A stretch of 64,000 bases of DNA from Pseudomonas chlororaphis (lineage in GTDB: Bacteria > Pseudomonadota > Gammaproteobacteria > Pseudomonadales > Pseudomonadaceae): positions 62,001 through 126,000 of the forward strand of contig NZ_JSFK01000002.1 in the NCBI RefSeq assembly GCF_000783395.1, written 5' to 3'. Numbering within the stretch: the first letter of the stretch is position 1; every line of letters starts with the position of its first letter. Position numbers and translations under genes: made by a program. Shown piece by piece: positions 37,812-48,510 of this stretch. Under the pieces are notes generated by a model that saw only the letters and a program-made list of their open reading frames with translations, was not told where the DNA came from and made no database searches.

Positions 37812-38666
37812 TTATTCGCCGGTGGCGATACCGCGCGAAGGCTCGTTGATCCACTCGCTCCACGATCCGGCATACAACGACGCCAACGGATAACCCGCCA
37901 GACACAATGCAAACAGGTTGTGACACGCCGTCACGCCAGACCCGCAATAGGCAACCAGATCCGCTGGCGAACGCTCGCCCAGCTTCGCGGCAAAACGCTG
38001 CTTGAGTTGATCCGCCGGCAGGAATCGCCCATCGCTGCCGAGGTTGTCGGTGAACGCCGCGCATTGCGCGCCGGGAATGTGCCCGGCAATCGGATCAATC
38101 GGCTCAACTTCACCCTTGAATCGCGGCAAAGCCCGAGCATCAATCAAGGTCAACGCAGGTTGGCCAAGACGCTTTTGCAATTTCTCAGCACTGATCAACA
38201 AGCCCATGTCCGGCTCACCACTGAAATTGCCACGAGTGACCTCCGGCGCATCCAGACTGAGCGGCAAACCCGCCGCATGCCACGCCTTGAGCCCGCCATC
38301 GAGAATGAACACGCCATCGCGCTTGCCCAGCCACGCCAGCAGCCACCACGCCCGCGCCGCGTAGGCACCAGGACCGTCGTCGTACAAAACCACATCGCTG
38401 TCGTTGTTGATGCCCCACGCTTGCAGCCGCTCGATCAGCGCCGCCGGCTCGGGCAGCGGATGGCGACCCGTCACGCCTTTGACCACTTTGCCGCTGAGGT
38501 CTCGTTCAAGGTCGGCGAAGCTCGCCCCGGCAATGTGCCCTTCGGCATAGCTGCGCTGACCGTAGTCCGGGTCTTCGAGGGCAAAACGACAATCGAGAAT
38601 CACCAGCCCCGGCTGCGCCTTGCGGGCATCCAGTGCTTCGGGGCTGATCAGTTGCGCAATCGGCAT
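37812..38666 (-). CDS. Thiosulfate / 3-mercaptopyruvate sulfurtransferase
   Basis: 284-aa tandem rhodanese protein. The inactive N-terminal domain (about 5-125) ends in DDGPGAYAARAWW; the active C-terminal domain holds the Cys in VAYCGSGVTACHN. The loop CGSGVTA resembles mercaptopyruvate sulfurtransferases (SseA type) more than thiosulfate rhodaneses (CRxGxx). Substrate not provable from sequence. Cytoplasmic. Confidence 0.9.
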   Translation of the reverse strand: MPIAQLISPEALDARKAQPGLVILDCRFALEDPDYGQRSYAEGHIAGASFADLERDLSGKVVKGVTGRHPLPEPAALIERLQAWGINNDSDVVLYDDGPGAYAARAWWLLAWLGKRDGVFILDGGLKAWHAAGLPLSLDAPEVTRGNFSGEPDMGLLISAEKLQKRLGQPALTLIDARALPRFKGEVEPIDPIAGHIPGAQCAAFTDNLGSDGRFLPADQLKQRFAAKLGERSPADLVAYCGSGVTACHNLFALCLAGYPLASLYAGSWSEWINEPSRGIATGE

Positions 38667-38698
38667 AACGGGCTCCTGAGGGATTTCAACAGAACGGT

Positions 38699-39370
38699 TT
38701 ATTTCACGTCTTCAAGGGCCTGGGCCAGCGGCACGTAGAACTCCTCGAACAACGCATTGACCTCGTCTCGCGCCTGCTCAGTGACAAACCCGGCTTCCAG
38801 CACCAACACCTGGTACACACCACGTTTAATGGCTTGTTCACTGAGGTGGTTGGAGTTTTCGCGGGTGGTGCACAGGAAACGCACCCACGACGTCAGGATG
38901 ATCCAGGCATTGAGGGTCAGGGATTCGATCTGCACGCGGTCCATATCGAGAATCCCGGCGGCGACAAAACCTTCGTAGATCGCCGCGCCCTGAATCACGC
39001 AGCGTTGGGAGAAGCGCCGATAGCGGGCGGCCAGTTCCGGATCGCTGTCGAGCAGATGCTCGAGATCGCGGTGCAGAAAACGGTAACGCCACATCGCCGA
39101 AAGCAATTCCTTGAGATAGAAACGCTTGTCCTCGACCGTCGCCGTACGCCCCTGCGGCGGGCGCAGAAAACTGTCCACGAGGCTTTCGTACTCACTGAAC
39201 AACACGGCGATGATCGCCTGCTTGTTGGGGAAGTGGTAGTACAGGTTGCCCGGAGAAATCTCCATGTGGGCGGCAATGTGATTGGTGCTGATGCTGCGCT
39301 CGCCCTGCTGATTGAACAGCTCAAGGCTGTTCAGCACGATACGCTCGCTGGTTTTTATTCGTGGGGCCAT
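38699..39370 (-). CDS. TetR/AcrR-family repressor
   Basis: 223 aa. The helix-turn-helix lies in residues 10-55 (SERIVLNSLELFNQQG, HIAAHMEISPGNLYYHF). The C-terminal domain has unassigned ligand specificity. Divergent from the aldehyde dehydrogenase gene with 146 bases between, so it probably controls the ALDH-lipoprotein-GMC genes. Same position as P. aeruginosa PA0367. Confidence 0.93.
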   Translation of the reverse strand: MAPRIKTSERIVLNSLELFNQQGERSISTNHIAAHMEISPGNLYYHFPNKQAIIAVLFSEYESLVDSFLRPPQGRTATVEDKRFYLKELLSAMWRYRFLHRDLEHLLDSDPELAARYRRFSQRCVIQGAAIYEGFVAAGILDMDRVQIESLTLNAWIILTSWVRFLCTTRENSNHLSEQAIKRGVYQVLVLEAGFVTEQARDEVNALFEEFYVPLAQALEDVK

Positions 39371-39516
39371 GGCTTGAGCTTTAATTCAGAGTGCGTTGGG
39401 GGGCATCTTACGACCTAACCGGAAATGGATAAAACACTGCTGTGCAAGGAAGTCATTTGACTTTCTAGAGCATAGACTCTAAAAAGTTCATCACTACAAT
39501 AAATCCGGAGCAGACC

Positions 39517-40947
39517 ATGACTGCCGACATTGCCTACCTGCAAACGCTGCAACAACCGCTGGCCGAGCTGGACCGGTTGTTCGAGGCGCAGCGGGCCGCG
39601 TATGCCGCCAATCCGATGCCGCCCGCCGCCCAGCGCCAGCAATGGCTCAAAGCATTGAGCGATTTGCTGAGCAATGAACGCCAGGCATTGATCGCGGCGA
39701 TCAGCTCCGATTTCAGCCATCGCAGCGCCGATGAAACCCTGCTCGCCGAGCTGATGCCAAGCCTGCACGGTATTCATTACGCCAACCGTCATCTCAAAGG
39801 CTGGATGAAAGCTTCGCGACGCAAGGTCGGCATGGCGTTCCAGCCAGCGTCGGCGAAAGTGGTGTATCAGCCACTCGGCGTGGTCGGCGTCATCGTGCCG
39901 TGGAATTACCCGTTGTATCTGGCCGTCGGCCCGCTCGTCGGCGCTTTGGCGGCGGGTAACCGGGTGATGCTCAAGCTCAGCGAATCGACCCCGGCTACCG
40001 GGCAATTGCTCAAAGATTTGCTGGCGCGGATCTTCCCCGAAGACCTGGTCTGCGTGGTGCTCGGTGAAGCTGACATCGGCGTGGCGTTTTCCCGTCTGCG
40101 CTTCGATCACCTGCTGTTCACCGGCGCCACCAGCATCGGCAAACACGTGATGCGCGCCGCCGCCGAAAACCTGACCCCGGTGACACTGGAACTGGGCGGC
40201 AAGTCGCCGGCCATCGTCTCCCGCGATGTACCGCTCAAGGATGCCGCCGAGCGCATTGCCTTCGGTAAAACCCTCAACGCCGGTCAGACCTGCGTTGCCC
40301 CGGATTACGTGCTGGTGCCGGAAGATCGGGTCGGCGGCTTCGTCGAAGCCTATCGCCAGGCCGTGCAGGGCTTTTATCCGACACTCACCGACAATCCGGA
40401 CTACACGGCGATCATCAACGAACGCCAATTGGCGCGTCTCAACGGCTACGTCAGCGACGCGACCAGCAAGGGCGCGCTGTTGATTCCGCTGTTTGAGCAG
40501 GGCCAGGGCCGACGCATGCCGCACAGCGTGCTGCTGAATGTCAGCGACGAGATGACGGTGATGCAGGACGAGATCTTCGGCCCGCTGCTGCCGATCGTGC
40601 CGTATCAGGATCTGGAGCAGGCATTCGCTTACATCAATCAGCGGCCACGTCCTCTGGCTCTTTACTACTTTGGCTACGACAAACGCGAACAGAACCGCGT
40701 GCTGCACGAAACCCATTCCGGCGGTGTGTGCCTGAACGACACGCTGCTGCATGTGGCTCAGGACGACATGCCGTTCGGCGGCATCGGCGCTTCCGGCATG
40801 GGCCACTACCATGGCCACGAAGGCTTCCTGACCTTCAGCAAAGCCAAAGGCGTGTTGATTAAACAGCGCTTCAACGCTGCCCGACTGATTTACCCGCCCT
40901 ACGGCAAATCGATTCAGAAACTGATCCAGAAGTTGTTCATTCGCTAA
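39517..40947 (+). CDS. NAD(P)-dependent aldehyde dehydrogenase (coniferyl-aldehyde type)
   Basis: 476 aa. VPWNYPLYLAVGPL is the coenzyme fold, VTLELGGKSPAIV contains the catalytic Glu, and NAGQTCVAPDYVL the nucleophile Cys (about residue 265). The C-terminus resembles the coniferyl-aldehyde / fatty-aldehyde branch. With the GMC oxidoreductase downstream it suggests an alcohol-aldehyde-acid pathway; the substrate is unknown. Confidence 0.9.
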   Translation: MTADIAYLQTLQQPLAELDRLFEAQRAAYAANPMPPAAQRQQWLKALSDLLSNERQALIAAISSDFSHRSADETLLAELMPSLHGIHYANRHLKGWMKASRRKVGMAFQPASAKVVYQPLGVVGVIVPWNYPLYLAVGPLVGALAAGNRVMLKLSESTPATGQLLKDLLARIFPEDLVCVVLGEADIGVAFSRLRFDHLLFTGATSIGKHVMRAAAENLTPVTLELGGKSPAIVSRDVPLKDAAERIAFGKTLNAGQTCVAPDYVLVPEDRVGGFVEAYRQAVQGFYPTLTDNPDYTAIINERQLARLNGYVSDATSKGALLIPLFEQGQGRRMPHSVLLNVSDEMTVMQDEIFGPLLPIVPYQDLEQAFAYINQRPRPLALYYFGYDKREQNRVLHETHSGGVCLNDTLLHVAQDDMPFGGIGASGMGHYHGHEGFLTFSKAKGVLIKQRFNAARLIYPPYGKSIQKLIQKLFIR

Positions 40948-40976
40948 ACCTTCGTCACCGCCGGGTAATAAAAATA

Positions 40977-41522
40977 ATGCACCCAAGCCTGACCGAAACA
41001 CCTGCACTGTCCCGCCGTGGCCTGCTGAAATTCAGTCTCGGCGCCACGGCATTCCTCGCCACCGCCGGACTCGGCGCCAGCCTCACTGGCTGCTCGTCGA
41101 GCGTCGCGGCCAACGGTTTTGTCTCGTTGCGTGACGGCGATCTGCTGTTTCTGCGCGCACTGATTCCGGTGATGCTCGACGGCGCCGTGGCGGCCGAGAA
41201 GCTGCCGGACGCCGTTGAAGGCACGCTCAAGTCGCTGGACTACAGCCTCGATCACCTGTCGCCAGAAATGCTCAAGCTCACCCGGCAACTGTTCGACGTC
41301 CTCGGCATGGCGGTGACGCGCGGGCCACTTACCGGGATCTGGGGCAGTTGGGAAAACGCCAGCCCCGAAGCGATGCGGCATTTTCTTGATCGCTGGGAAA
41401 ACAGTTCATTGAGTTTGTTGCGCATGGGACATAGCTCGCTCCAACAGATGGTGATGATGGCTTGGTACACCCGCGCAGAATCGTGGGCGCATTGCGGCTA
41501 TCCCGGCCCGCCTACTGTTTGA
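40977..41522 (+). CDS. Tat-exported lipoprotein, small subunit of GMC dehydrogenase
   Basis: 181 aa. The twin-arginine signal SRRGLLKFSLG is followed by a hydrophobic stretch and a lipobox SLTGCSS, so it should be exported folded and lipidated. The remainder is helical with no cofactor motif. It precedes a GMC oxidoreductase that lacks its own signal peptide, as in gamma/small subunits of gluconate 2-dehydrogenase-like complexes. Confidence 0.82.
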   Translation: MHPSLTETPALSRRGLLKFSLGATAFLATAGLGASLTGCSSSVAANGFVSLRDGDLLFLRALIPVMLDGAVAAEKLPDAVEGTLKSLDYSLDHLSPEMLKLTRQLFDVLGMAVTRGPLTGIWGSWENASPEAMRHFLDRWENSSLSLLRMGHSSLQQMVMMAWYTRAESWAHCGYPGPPTV

Positions 41523-41538
41523 GATTAGCGGCGCGGCC

Positions 41539-41564
41539 TTCGCGAGCAGGCTCGCTCCCACAGG
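41539..41564. repeat. Single REP arm, family A
   Basis: One 26-base arm TTCGCGAGCAGGCTCGCTCC plus CACAGG, matching 7287-7312, with no partner nearby. Between the lipoprotein and GMC genes. Confidence 0.85.
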
Positions 41565-41613
41565 AGGCGACCGCCACACCTTGCATCCAAAAATAATAAA
41601 GAGAACCTGATCG

Positions 41614-43209
41614 ATGCCCGTACCCGACCCGTTCCGCGAAGGCCTCGCCCGAGGCTGGAAAACCTACAACGGCGCACAACTGAGCGACGACCTCACCCTT
41701 GAGGCCGACGTGGCGATCATCGGCAGCGGCGCCGGTGGCGGCACCACCGCGGAAATCCTCAGCGCTGCCGGCTACAAAGTCCTGCTGATCGAAGAAGGCC
41801 CGCTGAAAACCAGTTCAGATTTCAAAATGCTCGAAGACCAGGCCTACAGCAGCCTCTATCAGGAGGGCATCGGCCGCATGAGCAAGGACGGCGCGATCAC
41901 CATCCTGCAGGGGCGCGCGGTCGGTGGTACCACGCTGATCAACTGGACATCGAGTTTCCGCACCCCGGAGCCGACCCTCGAACACTGGGCCAAAGAGCAC
42001 AACGTCAAAGGCCATAGCCCCGCCGAGATGGCGCCATGGTTCGAGAAAATGGAACAGCGTCTCGGCGTCGCACCGTGGATGGTCCCGCCCAACGCCAACA
42101 ACGACGTGATCCGCAAAGGCTGTGAGCAACTCGGCTACAGCTGGCACGTGATCCCGCGCAACGTGCGCGGTTGCTGGAACCTTGGTTACTGCGGCATGGG
42201 CTGCCCGACCAACGCCAAGCAATCGATGATGGTCACGACTATTCCGGCGACGCTGGAAAAGGGCGGAGAACTGCTTTATCTGGCCCGAGCGGAGAAGCTG
42301 CTGATCAACGGCGACAAAATCACCGGCCTGCAATGCGTGGCGATGGATGAGCGCTGCGTTGAACCGACCGGCCGCAAAATCACCGTCAACGCGAGGCATT
42401 ACGTGCTCGCCGGCGGCGGCATCAACAGCCCGGCGCTGTTGCTGCGATCGGATGCCCCGGATCCGCATAAAAACCTCGGGAAACGCACCTTCCTGCACCC
42501 GGTGAACATGTCCGCCGCGCGCTTCGATGAAGTCATCAACCCGTTCTACGGGGCGCCGCAGTCGATCTACTCCGACCATTTCCAGTGGAAGGACGGCACC
42601 ACCGGACCGATGGCCTTCAAACTAGAAGTGCCGCCTCTGCATCCGGCGCTGGCCGCCACCCTGCTCGGCGGCTTTGGTGAGGAAAGTGCGCAACACATGG
42701 CTGACCTGCCGCACACCCACGCCATGCTGGCCTTGCTGCGCGACGGTTTTCACCCGGACAGCACCGGCGGTACAGTCGAGCTGCGTGGCGATGGTTCGCC
42801 GGTGCTCGACTATCAGGTTTCGCCCTACGCCTGGGAAGGCCTGCGCCGAGCCTTTCATGTCATGGCCGAAATCCAGTTCGCCGGCGGTGCGAAATCGGTA
42901 ATGCCGATGCACGCCGACGCCCGTTACGTGAAAACTTTGGCCGAAGCGCGCACGCTGATCGACGGTTTGAGCCTTGAGCTGTACCGCACTCGGCTCGGCA
43001 GCGCGCATGTCATGGGCGGCTGCGCGATGGGTGAAGACCCGAAAAGCGCCGTCACCGACAGTCTCGGACGGCATCATCAACTGGCTAATCTGTCGATCCA
43101 CGACGGCTCGCTGTTCCCCACCAGCATCGGCGCCAACCCGCAGCTGTCGGTGTATGGCCTGACCGCGCAACTGGCGACATCCCTCGTCGATCGGCTGAGA
43201 AACCCGTGA
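41614..43209 (+). CDS. GMC-family FAD oxidoreductase (large subunit)
   Basis: 531 aa. FAD-binding DVAIIGSGAGGGTTAEIL near residue 30, GRAVGGTTLINWT as the second GMC motif, and the C-terminal HVMGGCAMG and GANPQLSVYGL segments with catalytic His/Asn region. The Cys-rich segment GCWNLGYCGMGCPTNAKQS may bind a cluster or form disulfides. Expected to oxidise an alcohol. It probably travels through the Tat pathway with the preceding lipoprotein. Confidence 0.9.
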   Translation: MPVPDPFREGLARGWKTYNGAQLSDDLTLEADVAIIGSGAGGGTTAEILSAAGYKVLLIEEGPLKTSSDFKMLEDQAYSSLYQEGIGRMSKDGAITILQGRAVGGTTLINWTSSFRTPEPTLEHWAKEHNVKGHSPAEMAPWFEKMEQRLGVAPWMVPPNANNDVIRKGCEQLGYSWHVIPRNVRGCWNLGYCGMGCPTNAKQSMMVTTIPATLEKGGELLYLARAEKLLINGDKITGLQCVAMDERCVEPTGRKITVNARHYVLAGGGINSPALLLRSDAPDPHKNLGKRTFLHPVNMSAARFDEVINPFYGAPQSIYSDHFQWKDGTTGPMAFKLEVPPLHPALAATLLGGFGEESAQHMADLPHTHAMLALLRDGFHPDSTGGTVELRGDGSPVLDYQVSPYAWEGLRRAFHVMAEIQFAGGAKSVMPMHADARYVKTLAEARTLIDGLSLELYRTRLGSAHVMGGCAMGEDPKSAVTDSLGRHHQLANLSIHDGSLFPTSIGANPQLSVYGLTAQLATSLVDRLRNP

Positions 43210-43237
43210 AAAACCCGATTATTGCCATCGTCTATAG

Positions 43238-43804
<567 letters not shown>

Positions 43805-43805
43805 G

Positions 43806-43861
43806 CGCTGCCGAAGGCTCGGGCTGCGATCCTGGCTGTTGATTACAGCCCTTGATCGCAG
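43806..43861. repeat. Degenerate family C hairpin after coaD
   Basis: GCGCTGCCGAAGGCTCGGG remnant followed by a hairpin: CTGCGATC (43824) pairs with GATCGCAG (43854), and inside it GGCTGT (43834) with ACAGCC (43845). No T run follows. Probably a decayed family C copy. Confidence 0.6.
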
Positions 43862-43906
43862 CAACGTGCACTGCGCGCGCCAATGCGGCACAATTGCGCG
43901 CATTGA

Positions 43907-44197
<291 letters not shown>

Positions 44198-44229
44198 TCC
44201 GCCGGATTTGTAGCGCTCTTTCGGGCCTC

Positions 44230-44294
44230 TTCGCGAGCAAGCTCGCTCCCACATTTGAAATGCGCGCCAATGTGGGAGCGAGCTTGTTCGCGAA
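44230..44294. repeat. REPIN, family A
   Basis: Arms TTCGCGAGCAAGCTCGCTCC (44230) and GGGAGCGAGCTTGTTCGCGA (ending 44294) with an 18-base spacer; one mismatch (TTG for TTG/CTT). Between convergent ferredoxin and hypothetical genes. Confidence 0.9.
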
Positions 44295-44329
44295 AGGGCC
44301 ATCAGCCACACAGCAAAACCCTGATCAGC

Positions 44330-44650
44330 TCACTCGCGCTGCTCAAACCCCTCCCCCGTACACCCCAGACACCGCACAAACGCCGCTTTCGCCGGATCCA
44401 CCACCAACGCCTGTCCCGCATCTCCAATCCCGCCACCCAGCGCGGTAAACGGCAACGACACGACAAACGCCCCCGCACCGATCACTGTCGCCACCACCAA
44501 TAAAGGTCGGGCAATCAGCAAATCGCCAAGCATGGCGTAGGCCGGGGGATTCTGGATGGTGTAACGCGGATCGCCGCTGCCATTTTCCGCGGCCTGAACA
44601 GCCAGACTGGAACACAGCAGCGCAACAAAGAGGACTTGCAAGGACTTCAT
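44330..44650 (-). CDS. Hypothetical exported / membrane protein
   Basis: 106 aa. A clear signal peptide ([20 protein letters not shown]) is followed by a short polar part, one membrane helix (about 48-70; [19 protein letters not shown]) and a tail with CLGCTGEGF. No family recognised with certainty; it is a regular neighbour of mutM in fluorescens-group genomes. 69 bases after mutM. Confidence 0.72.
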   Translation of the reverse strand: MKSLQVLFVALLCSSLAVQAAENGSGDPRYTIQNPPAYAMLGDLLIARPLLVVATVIGAGAFVVSLPFTALGGGIGDAGQALVVDPAKAAFVRCLGCTGEGFEQRE

Positions 44651-44719
44651 GGCACGACCCTTCGGGCTGAACAGTGAGACAACTCACTATAGACCGTAGG
44701 ACTTTTTCAGCTTTTTGCC

Positions 44720-45532
44720 TCAGCTCTGACAGCGCGGGCAGAACACACTGGCACGCTGGCCCAGCTTCACTTCGCGCAGCCCTGTGCCACAGACCTTGCA
44801 GTGTTCACCGCCACGGCCGTAGACAAACAGCTCCTGCTGGAAATACCCCGGCTGGCCGTCACCGCCGATGAAATCACGCAACGTCGTACCGCCACGCTCA
44901 ATGGCAGCGGCAAGAATGCGTTTGATCTCGATCGCCAGTTTCAGATAGCGTCCCCGGGAAATGCCCCCGGCTTCACGACGCGGATCAATCCCGGCAGCGA
45001 ACAGCGCTTCGGTCGCGTAAATATTGCCGACCCCGACCACCACCGCGTTGTCCATGATGAACGGTTTGACCGCCATCGAACGCCCGCGCGACAGCTGAAA
45101 CAAGCGCTCGCCATCGAACAGATCAGTCAGCGGCTCCGGGCCGAGGCGAATCAGCAGTTCATGATTGAGCGGATCATTGCTCCACAACATCGCGCCGAAC
45201 CGTCGCGGATCGGTGTAGCGCAGCGCCAGCCCTGACTCCAGCTCGATATCGACGTGTTCGTGCTTGAGCGCCGGCAAGCCGACCTCGACCAGACGCAAAT
45301 TGCCCGACATGCCCAAATGACTGATCAACGTGCCGACCTCGGCATTGATCAACAGGTACTTGGCGCGACGCTCGACCAACACGATGCGCTGCCCCGACAG
45401 GCGCACATCGAGGTCTTCGGGGATCGGCCAGCGCAACCGCCGGTCACGCACGATCACCCGACTGACACGCTGGCCTTCCAGATGCGGAGCGATGCCGCGG
45501 CGGGTGGTTTCGACTTCTGGCAGTTCAGGCAT
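44720..45532 (-). CDS. mutM: Formamidopyrimidine-DNA glycosylase
   Basis: Excises 8-oxoguanine and FaPy lesions. 270 aa. Catalytic Pro-Glu at the N-terminus ([13 protein letters not shown]), the HLGMSG loop, DPRRFG, and the C-terminal zinc finger [11 protein letters not shown]...FCPRC. Follows the HDOD gene by 12 bases. Confidence 0.97.
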   Translation of the reverse strand: MPELPEVETTRRGIAPHLEGQRVSRVIVRDRRLRWPIPEDLDVRLSGQRIVLVERRAKYLLINAEVGTLISHLGMSGNLRLVEVGLPALKHEHVDIELESGLALRYTDPRRFGAMLWSNDPLNHELLIRLGPEPLTDLFDGERLFQLSRGRSMAVKPFIMDNAVVVGVGNIYATEALFAAGIDPRREAGGISRGRYLKLAIEIKRILAAAIERGGTTLRDFIGGDGQPGYFQQELFVYGRGGEHCKVCGTGLREVKLGQRASVFCPRCQS

Positions 45533-45544
45533 GGCGTCCTCGAA

Positions 45545-46411
45545 TCAATGCGCGCCGAGGTCGCGGATCGTTTGTTTGAGGGTTTCGAAGTCGTAATCCG
45601 ACAGCCCTACGTAATCGAGTACCAGCGGGCCGACGGCGTTCCATTCGAAATCTTCGGTCTGGTTGCCCAGCACGCGATACGAAGCGCAAATGTGTTCGGC
45701 CATTTTCAGGATCGCCAGCAGGTTTTTCAGCTGACTGTTGCGCGACGATTCATCGCTGAAGATCGCTAGGGCATTGTGGTGGTTGGCGATGGCCGCGCTG
45801 ACATGCTCCGGTAGGCGCCACGACTTGGCGGTGTAGTAACCAACCACGGCATGGTTGGTGTTGAACTCGCTGTTTTCGGTGTCGACGACCCGACATTCGG
45901 CACTGGCATTGGCGTAAGCCTTTTCCAGAACCGTCATGTAGTTGGGGAAGCGCTGCAGCATCAACGGCACGCCGCAATCGTGGAACAGACCCAAGGCATA
46001 CGCCTCATCGCCGGCCTGAGTGCCGATACGCTTGGCCAGCGTCAGGCAAGTCATCGCCACATCCTGAGCGGTGTCCCAGAAACGGTTGAGCGTGACGATG
46101 GTGTCGTCGTTCATCTCGCCCTTGATCGACTGCGCGTTGATCAGGTTGATGATCGAGCGGCTGCCCAACAGATTCACCGCGCGTTGAATCGAGGTGATCT
46201 TGTTGCTCAGACCGTAATACGGCGAGTTGACGATTTTCAGCAACGAGCCGGACAGGCCAGGATCCTGAGCGATCAGCTTGGCGATCACCTCCAGGTCCGG
46301 GTCGGGCATGTACTGCTCCATTTGCAGATCCACCATGATCTGCGGTTGCGCCGGCACACTGATGCCTTGCAGCGATTGTTGAATCTGTTCGGTGGTCAGC
46401 TCTTGGGACAT
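45545..46411 (-). CDS. HDOD-domain protein
   Basis: 288-aa cytoplasmic signalling-type protein with one HDOD domain (about residues 20-215; AQDPGLSGSLLKIVNSPYYG, RAVNLLGSRSIINL). FHDCGVPLML retains an HD-like pair. Such proteins act in motility and c-di-GMP networks; partner unknown. First gene of HDOD-mutM. Confidence 0.88.
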   Translation of the reverse strand: MSQELTTEQIQQSLQGISVPAQPQIMVDLQMEQYMPDPDLEVIAKLIAQDPGLSGSLLKIVNSPYYGLSNKITSIQRAVNLLGSRSIINLINAQSIKGEMNDDTIVTLNRFWDTAQDVAMTCLTLAKRIGTQAGDEAYALGLFHDCGVPLMLQRFPNYMTVLEKAYANASAECRVVDTENSEFNTNHAVVGYYTAKSWRLPEHVSAAIANHHNALAIFSDESSRNSQLKNLLAILKMAEHICASYRVLGNQTEDFEWNAVGPLVLDYVGLSDYDFETLKQTIRDLGAH

Positions 46412-46585
46412 AAGTACACACTCTGGGACAGGCGGCGATTCTAACCTCTAAAAACCGCGAGACGACACACCAGTGGGCAATTGTCAGGAACTTTCATTCA
46501 GGCCACGGCTTCGGAATCTGTAATGCCCGACGGATCACTCCGGTCCATTACGGCGGCAAACTCCCACAGACTCAGGAGCTTATCG

Positions 46586-47125
46586 ATGGCCACCTCCCTC
46601 AACGGCAAACGCGTCGCTTTTTTGGTAACCGATGGTTTCGAACAGGTTGAATTGACAGGTCCCAAGCAAGCGCTGGAACAAGCGGGCGCGCAGGTCGACA
46701 TTCTTTCGGCCGAGGCTGGCAAGGTCAAAGGCTGGAATCACGACAAACCGGCGGACGACTTCAAGGTCGACCAGACGTTCCAGGGCGCCAGCAGCGAGCA
46801 GTACGACGCGATCGTCCTGCCGGGCGGCGTGCAGAACTCCGACACCATCCGCATCGATCAGGATGCCCAGCACCTGGTCAAGACCGGCGCGTCTGCCGGC
46901 AAACCGATTGCGGTGATTTGCCATGGCGGCTGGTTGCTGATCTCGGCGGGGCTGGTCAACGGCAAAACCATGACCAGTTACAAGACGCTCAAGGATGACC
47001 TGGTAAATGCCGGCGCCAATTGGGTCGATAAAGAAGTGGTCAGGGACGGTCACCTCATCAGCAGCCGGCAGCCGGATGATATTCCGGCGTTCAACAAGGA
47101 GCTGATCGACGCGCTTTCTGCGTAG
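46586..47125 (+). CDS. pfpI: PfpI/DJ-1 family protein (protease or deglycase)
   Basis: 179 aa from ATG 46586. Nucleophile elbow PIAVICHGGWLL with the Cys, partner Glu in FEQVEL, and VLPGGVQNSD. The family is debated between protease and protein/nucleotide deglycase; P. aeruginosa PfpI (PA0355) affects stress resistance. Divergent from the HDOD gene. Confidence 0.92.
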   Translation: MATSLNGKRVAFLVTDGFEQVELTGPKQALEQAGAQVDILSAEAGKVKGWNHDKPADDFKVDQTFQGASSEQYDAIVLPGGVQNSDTIRIDQDAQHLVKTGASAGKPIAVICHGGWLLISAGLVNGKTMTSYKTLKDDLVNAGANWVDKEVVRDGHLISSRQPDDIPAFNKELIDALSA

Positions 47126-47139
47126 AAGTCAAAACCGCA

Positions 47140-47214
47140 TTCGCGAGCAGGCTCGCTCCCACATTGGTCTTGTGTCGGTCACAAGCCCTGTGTGGGAGCG
47201 AGCCTGCTCGCGAA
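47140..47214. repeat. REPIN, family A
   Basis: Exact inverted 24-base arms 47140-47163 and 47191-47214 (core GCGAGCAGGCTCGCTCCC) with a 27-base spacer. Between pfpI and rlmI. Confidence 0.93.
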
Positions 47215-47298
47215 GAGTCCATCTGCGTTTCATCGCTCATCAAACCCGGCACAAGTCGCAACACGCTATACTCCCGCTCTTTTTTCCGGAGCGACGTC

Positions 47299-48495
47299 AT
47301 GTCCCTGCCTAGCTTGCGCCTCAAAGCCAATGCCGACCGTCGCCTGCGCGCCGGCCACCTGTGGGTCTACAGCAACGAAATCGATGTTGCCGCCACCCCT
47401 CTGCACGGCTTCAATGCCGGCGACCAGGCCATCCTCGAAGCCGCTGGCGGCAAGCCGTTGGGCATCGTCGCGATGAGCCCGAACAACCTGATCTGCGCTC
47501 GCCTGCTGTCGCGCGACATCAAAGTGCAACTAGACAAATCGCTGCTGGTGCACCGCCTGAACGTCGCCCTGTCACTTCGCGAGCGCCTGTTCGACAAACC
47601 GTTCTATCGTCTGGTCTACGGTGATTCCGACCTGCTGCCTGGCCTGGTGGTTGACCGTTTCGGTGACATCCTGGTGGTGCAGATCGCCTCGGCGACCATG
47701 GAAGCGCATAAAGATGACGTGATCGCAGCCCTCACCCAAGTGCTCAAGCCAAGCGGCATTTTGTTCAAGAACGACTCTGCCGCCCGTGACGCCGAAGGCC
47801 TCAACCGCTACGTCGAAACCGTATTCGGCCTGGTGCCGGAGTGGGTGGCGCTGGAAGAGAACGGCGTGAAGTTCGAAGCCCCGGTCATTCAGGGTCAGAA
47901 AACCGGCTGGTTCTACGACCACCGCATGAACCGCGCCCGCCTGGCCCCTTACGCCAAAGGCAAACGCGTCCTCGACCTCTATAGCTACATTGGTGGCTGG
48001 GGCGTGCAGGCTGCCGCGTTCGGCGCCAGCGAAGTGTTCTGCGTCGATGCCTCGGCGTTCGCCCTCGACGGCGTCGAGCGCAACGCTGCGCTGAACGGTT
48101 TCGCCGACAAGATGACCTGCATCGAAGGCGACGTTTTCGAAGCCCTGAAAGAGCTGAAAGCCAGCGAAGAGCGCTTCGACGTGATCGTTGCCGACCCGCC
48201 AGCGTTCATCAAGCGCAAGAAAGACATGAAAAACGGCGAAGGCGCCTACCGTCGCCTGAACGAGCAAGCCATGCGCCTGCTCAACAAGGACGGCATCCTG
48301 GTCAGCGCGTCGTGCTCGATGCACCTGCCGGAAGACGATCTGCAGAACATCCTGCTGACCAGCGCCCGTCACCTGGATCGCAATATCCAGTTGCTGGAAC
48401 GTGGCGGTCAGGGTCCGGATCACCCGGTGCACCCGGCCATCGCCGAAACGCGTTATATCAAGAGCATCACCTGCCGCCTGCTGCCCAACAGCTGA
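47299..48495 (+). CDS. rlmI: 23S rRNA (cytosine-1962-C5)-methyltransferase RlmI
   Basis: 398 aa from ATG 47299 (MSLPSLRLKANADRR). N-terminal PUA domain (about 2-80), a central RlmI domain, and a SAM domain with LDLYSYIGGWGVQAAAFGA, VADPPAFIKRKKD and VSASCSMHL. Followed by an intrinsic terminator and then the accessory island. Confidence 0.93.
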   Translation: MSLPSLRLKANADRRLRAGHLWVYSNEIDVAATPLHGFNAGDQAILEAAGGKPLGIVAMSPNNLICARLLSRDIKVQLDKSLLVHRLNVALSLRERLFDKPFYRLVYGDSDLLPGLVVDRFGDILVVQIASATMEAHKDDVIAALTQVLKPSGILFKNDSAARDAEGLNRYVETVFGLVPEWVALEENGVKFEAPVIQGQKTGWFYDHRMNRARLAPYAKGKRVLDLYSYIGGWGVQAAAFGASEVFCVDASAFALDGVERNAALNGFADKMTCIEGDVFEALKELKASEERFDVIVADPPAFIKRKKDMKNGEGAYRRLNEQAMRLLNKDGILVSASCSMHLPEDDLQNILLTSARHLDRNIQLLERGGQGPDHPVHPAIAETRYIKSITCRLLPNS

Positions 48496-48510
48496 TACAC
48501 GCGGATAACG

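Noticed and set aside
39415..41007. 530-codon minus-strand ORF over the aldehyde dehydrogenase
   Set aside because: Antisense shadow; the plus strand carries the ALDH Cys and Glu motifs.
44230..44294. Repeated GC-rich arms as a CRISPR array
   Set aside because: Repeats are inverted pairs scattered over the window, not tandem direct repeats with spacers, and there are no cas genes.
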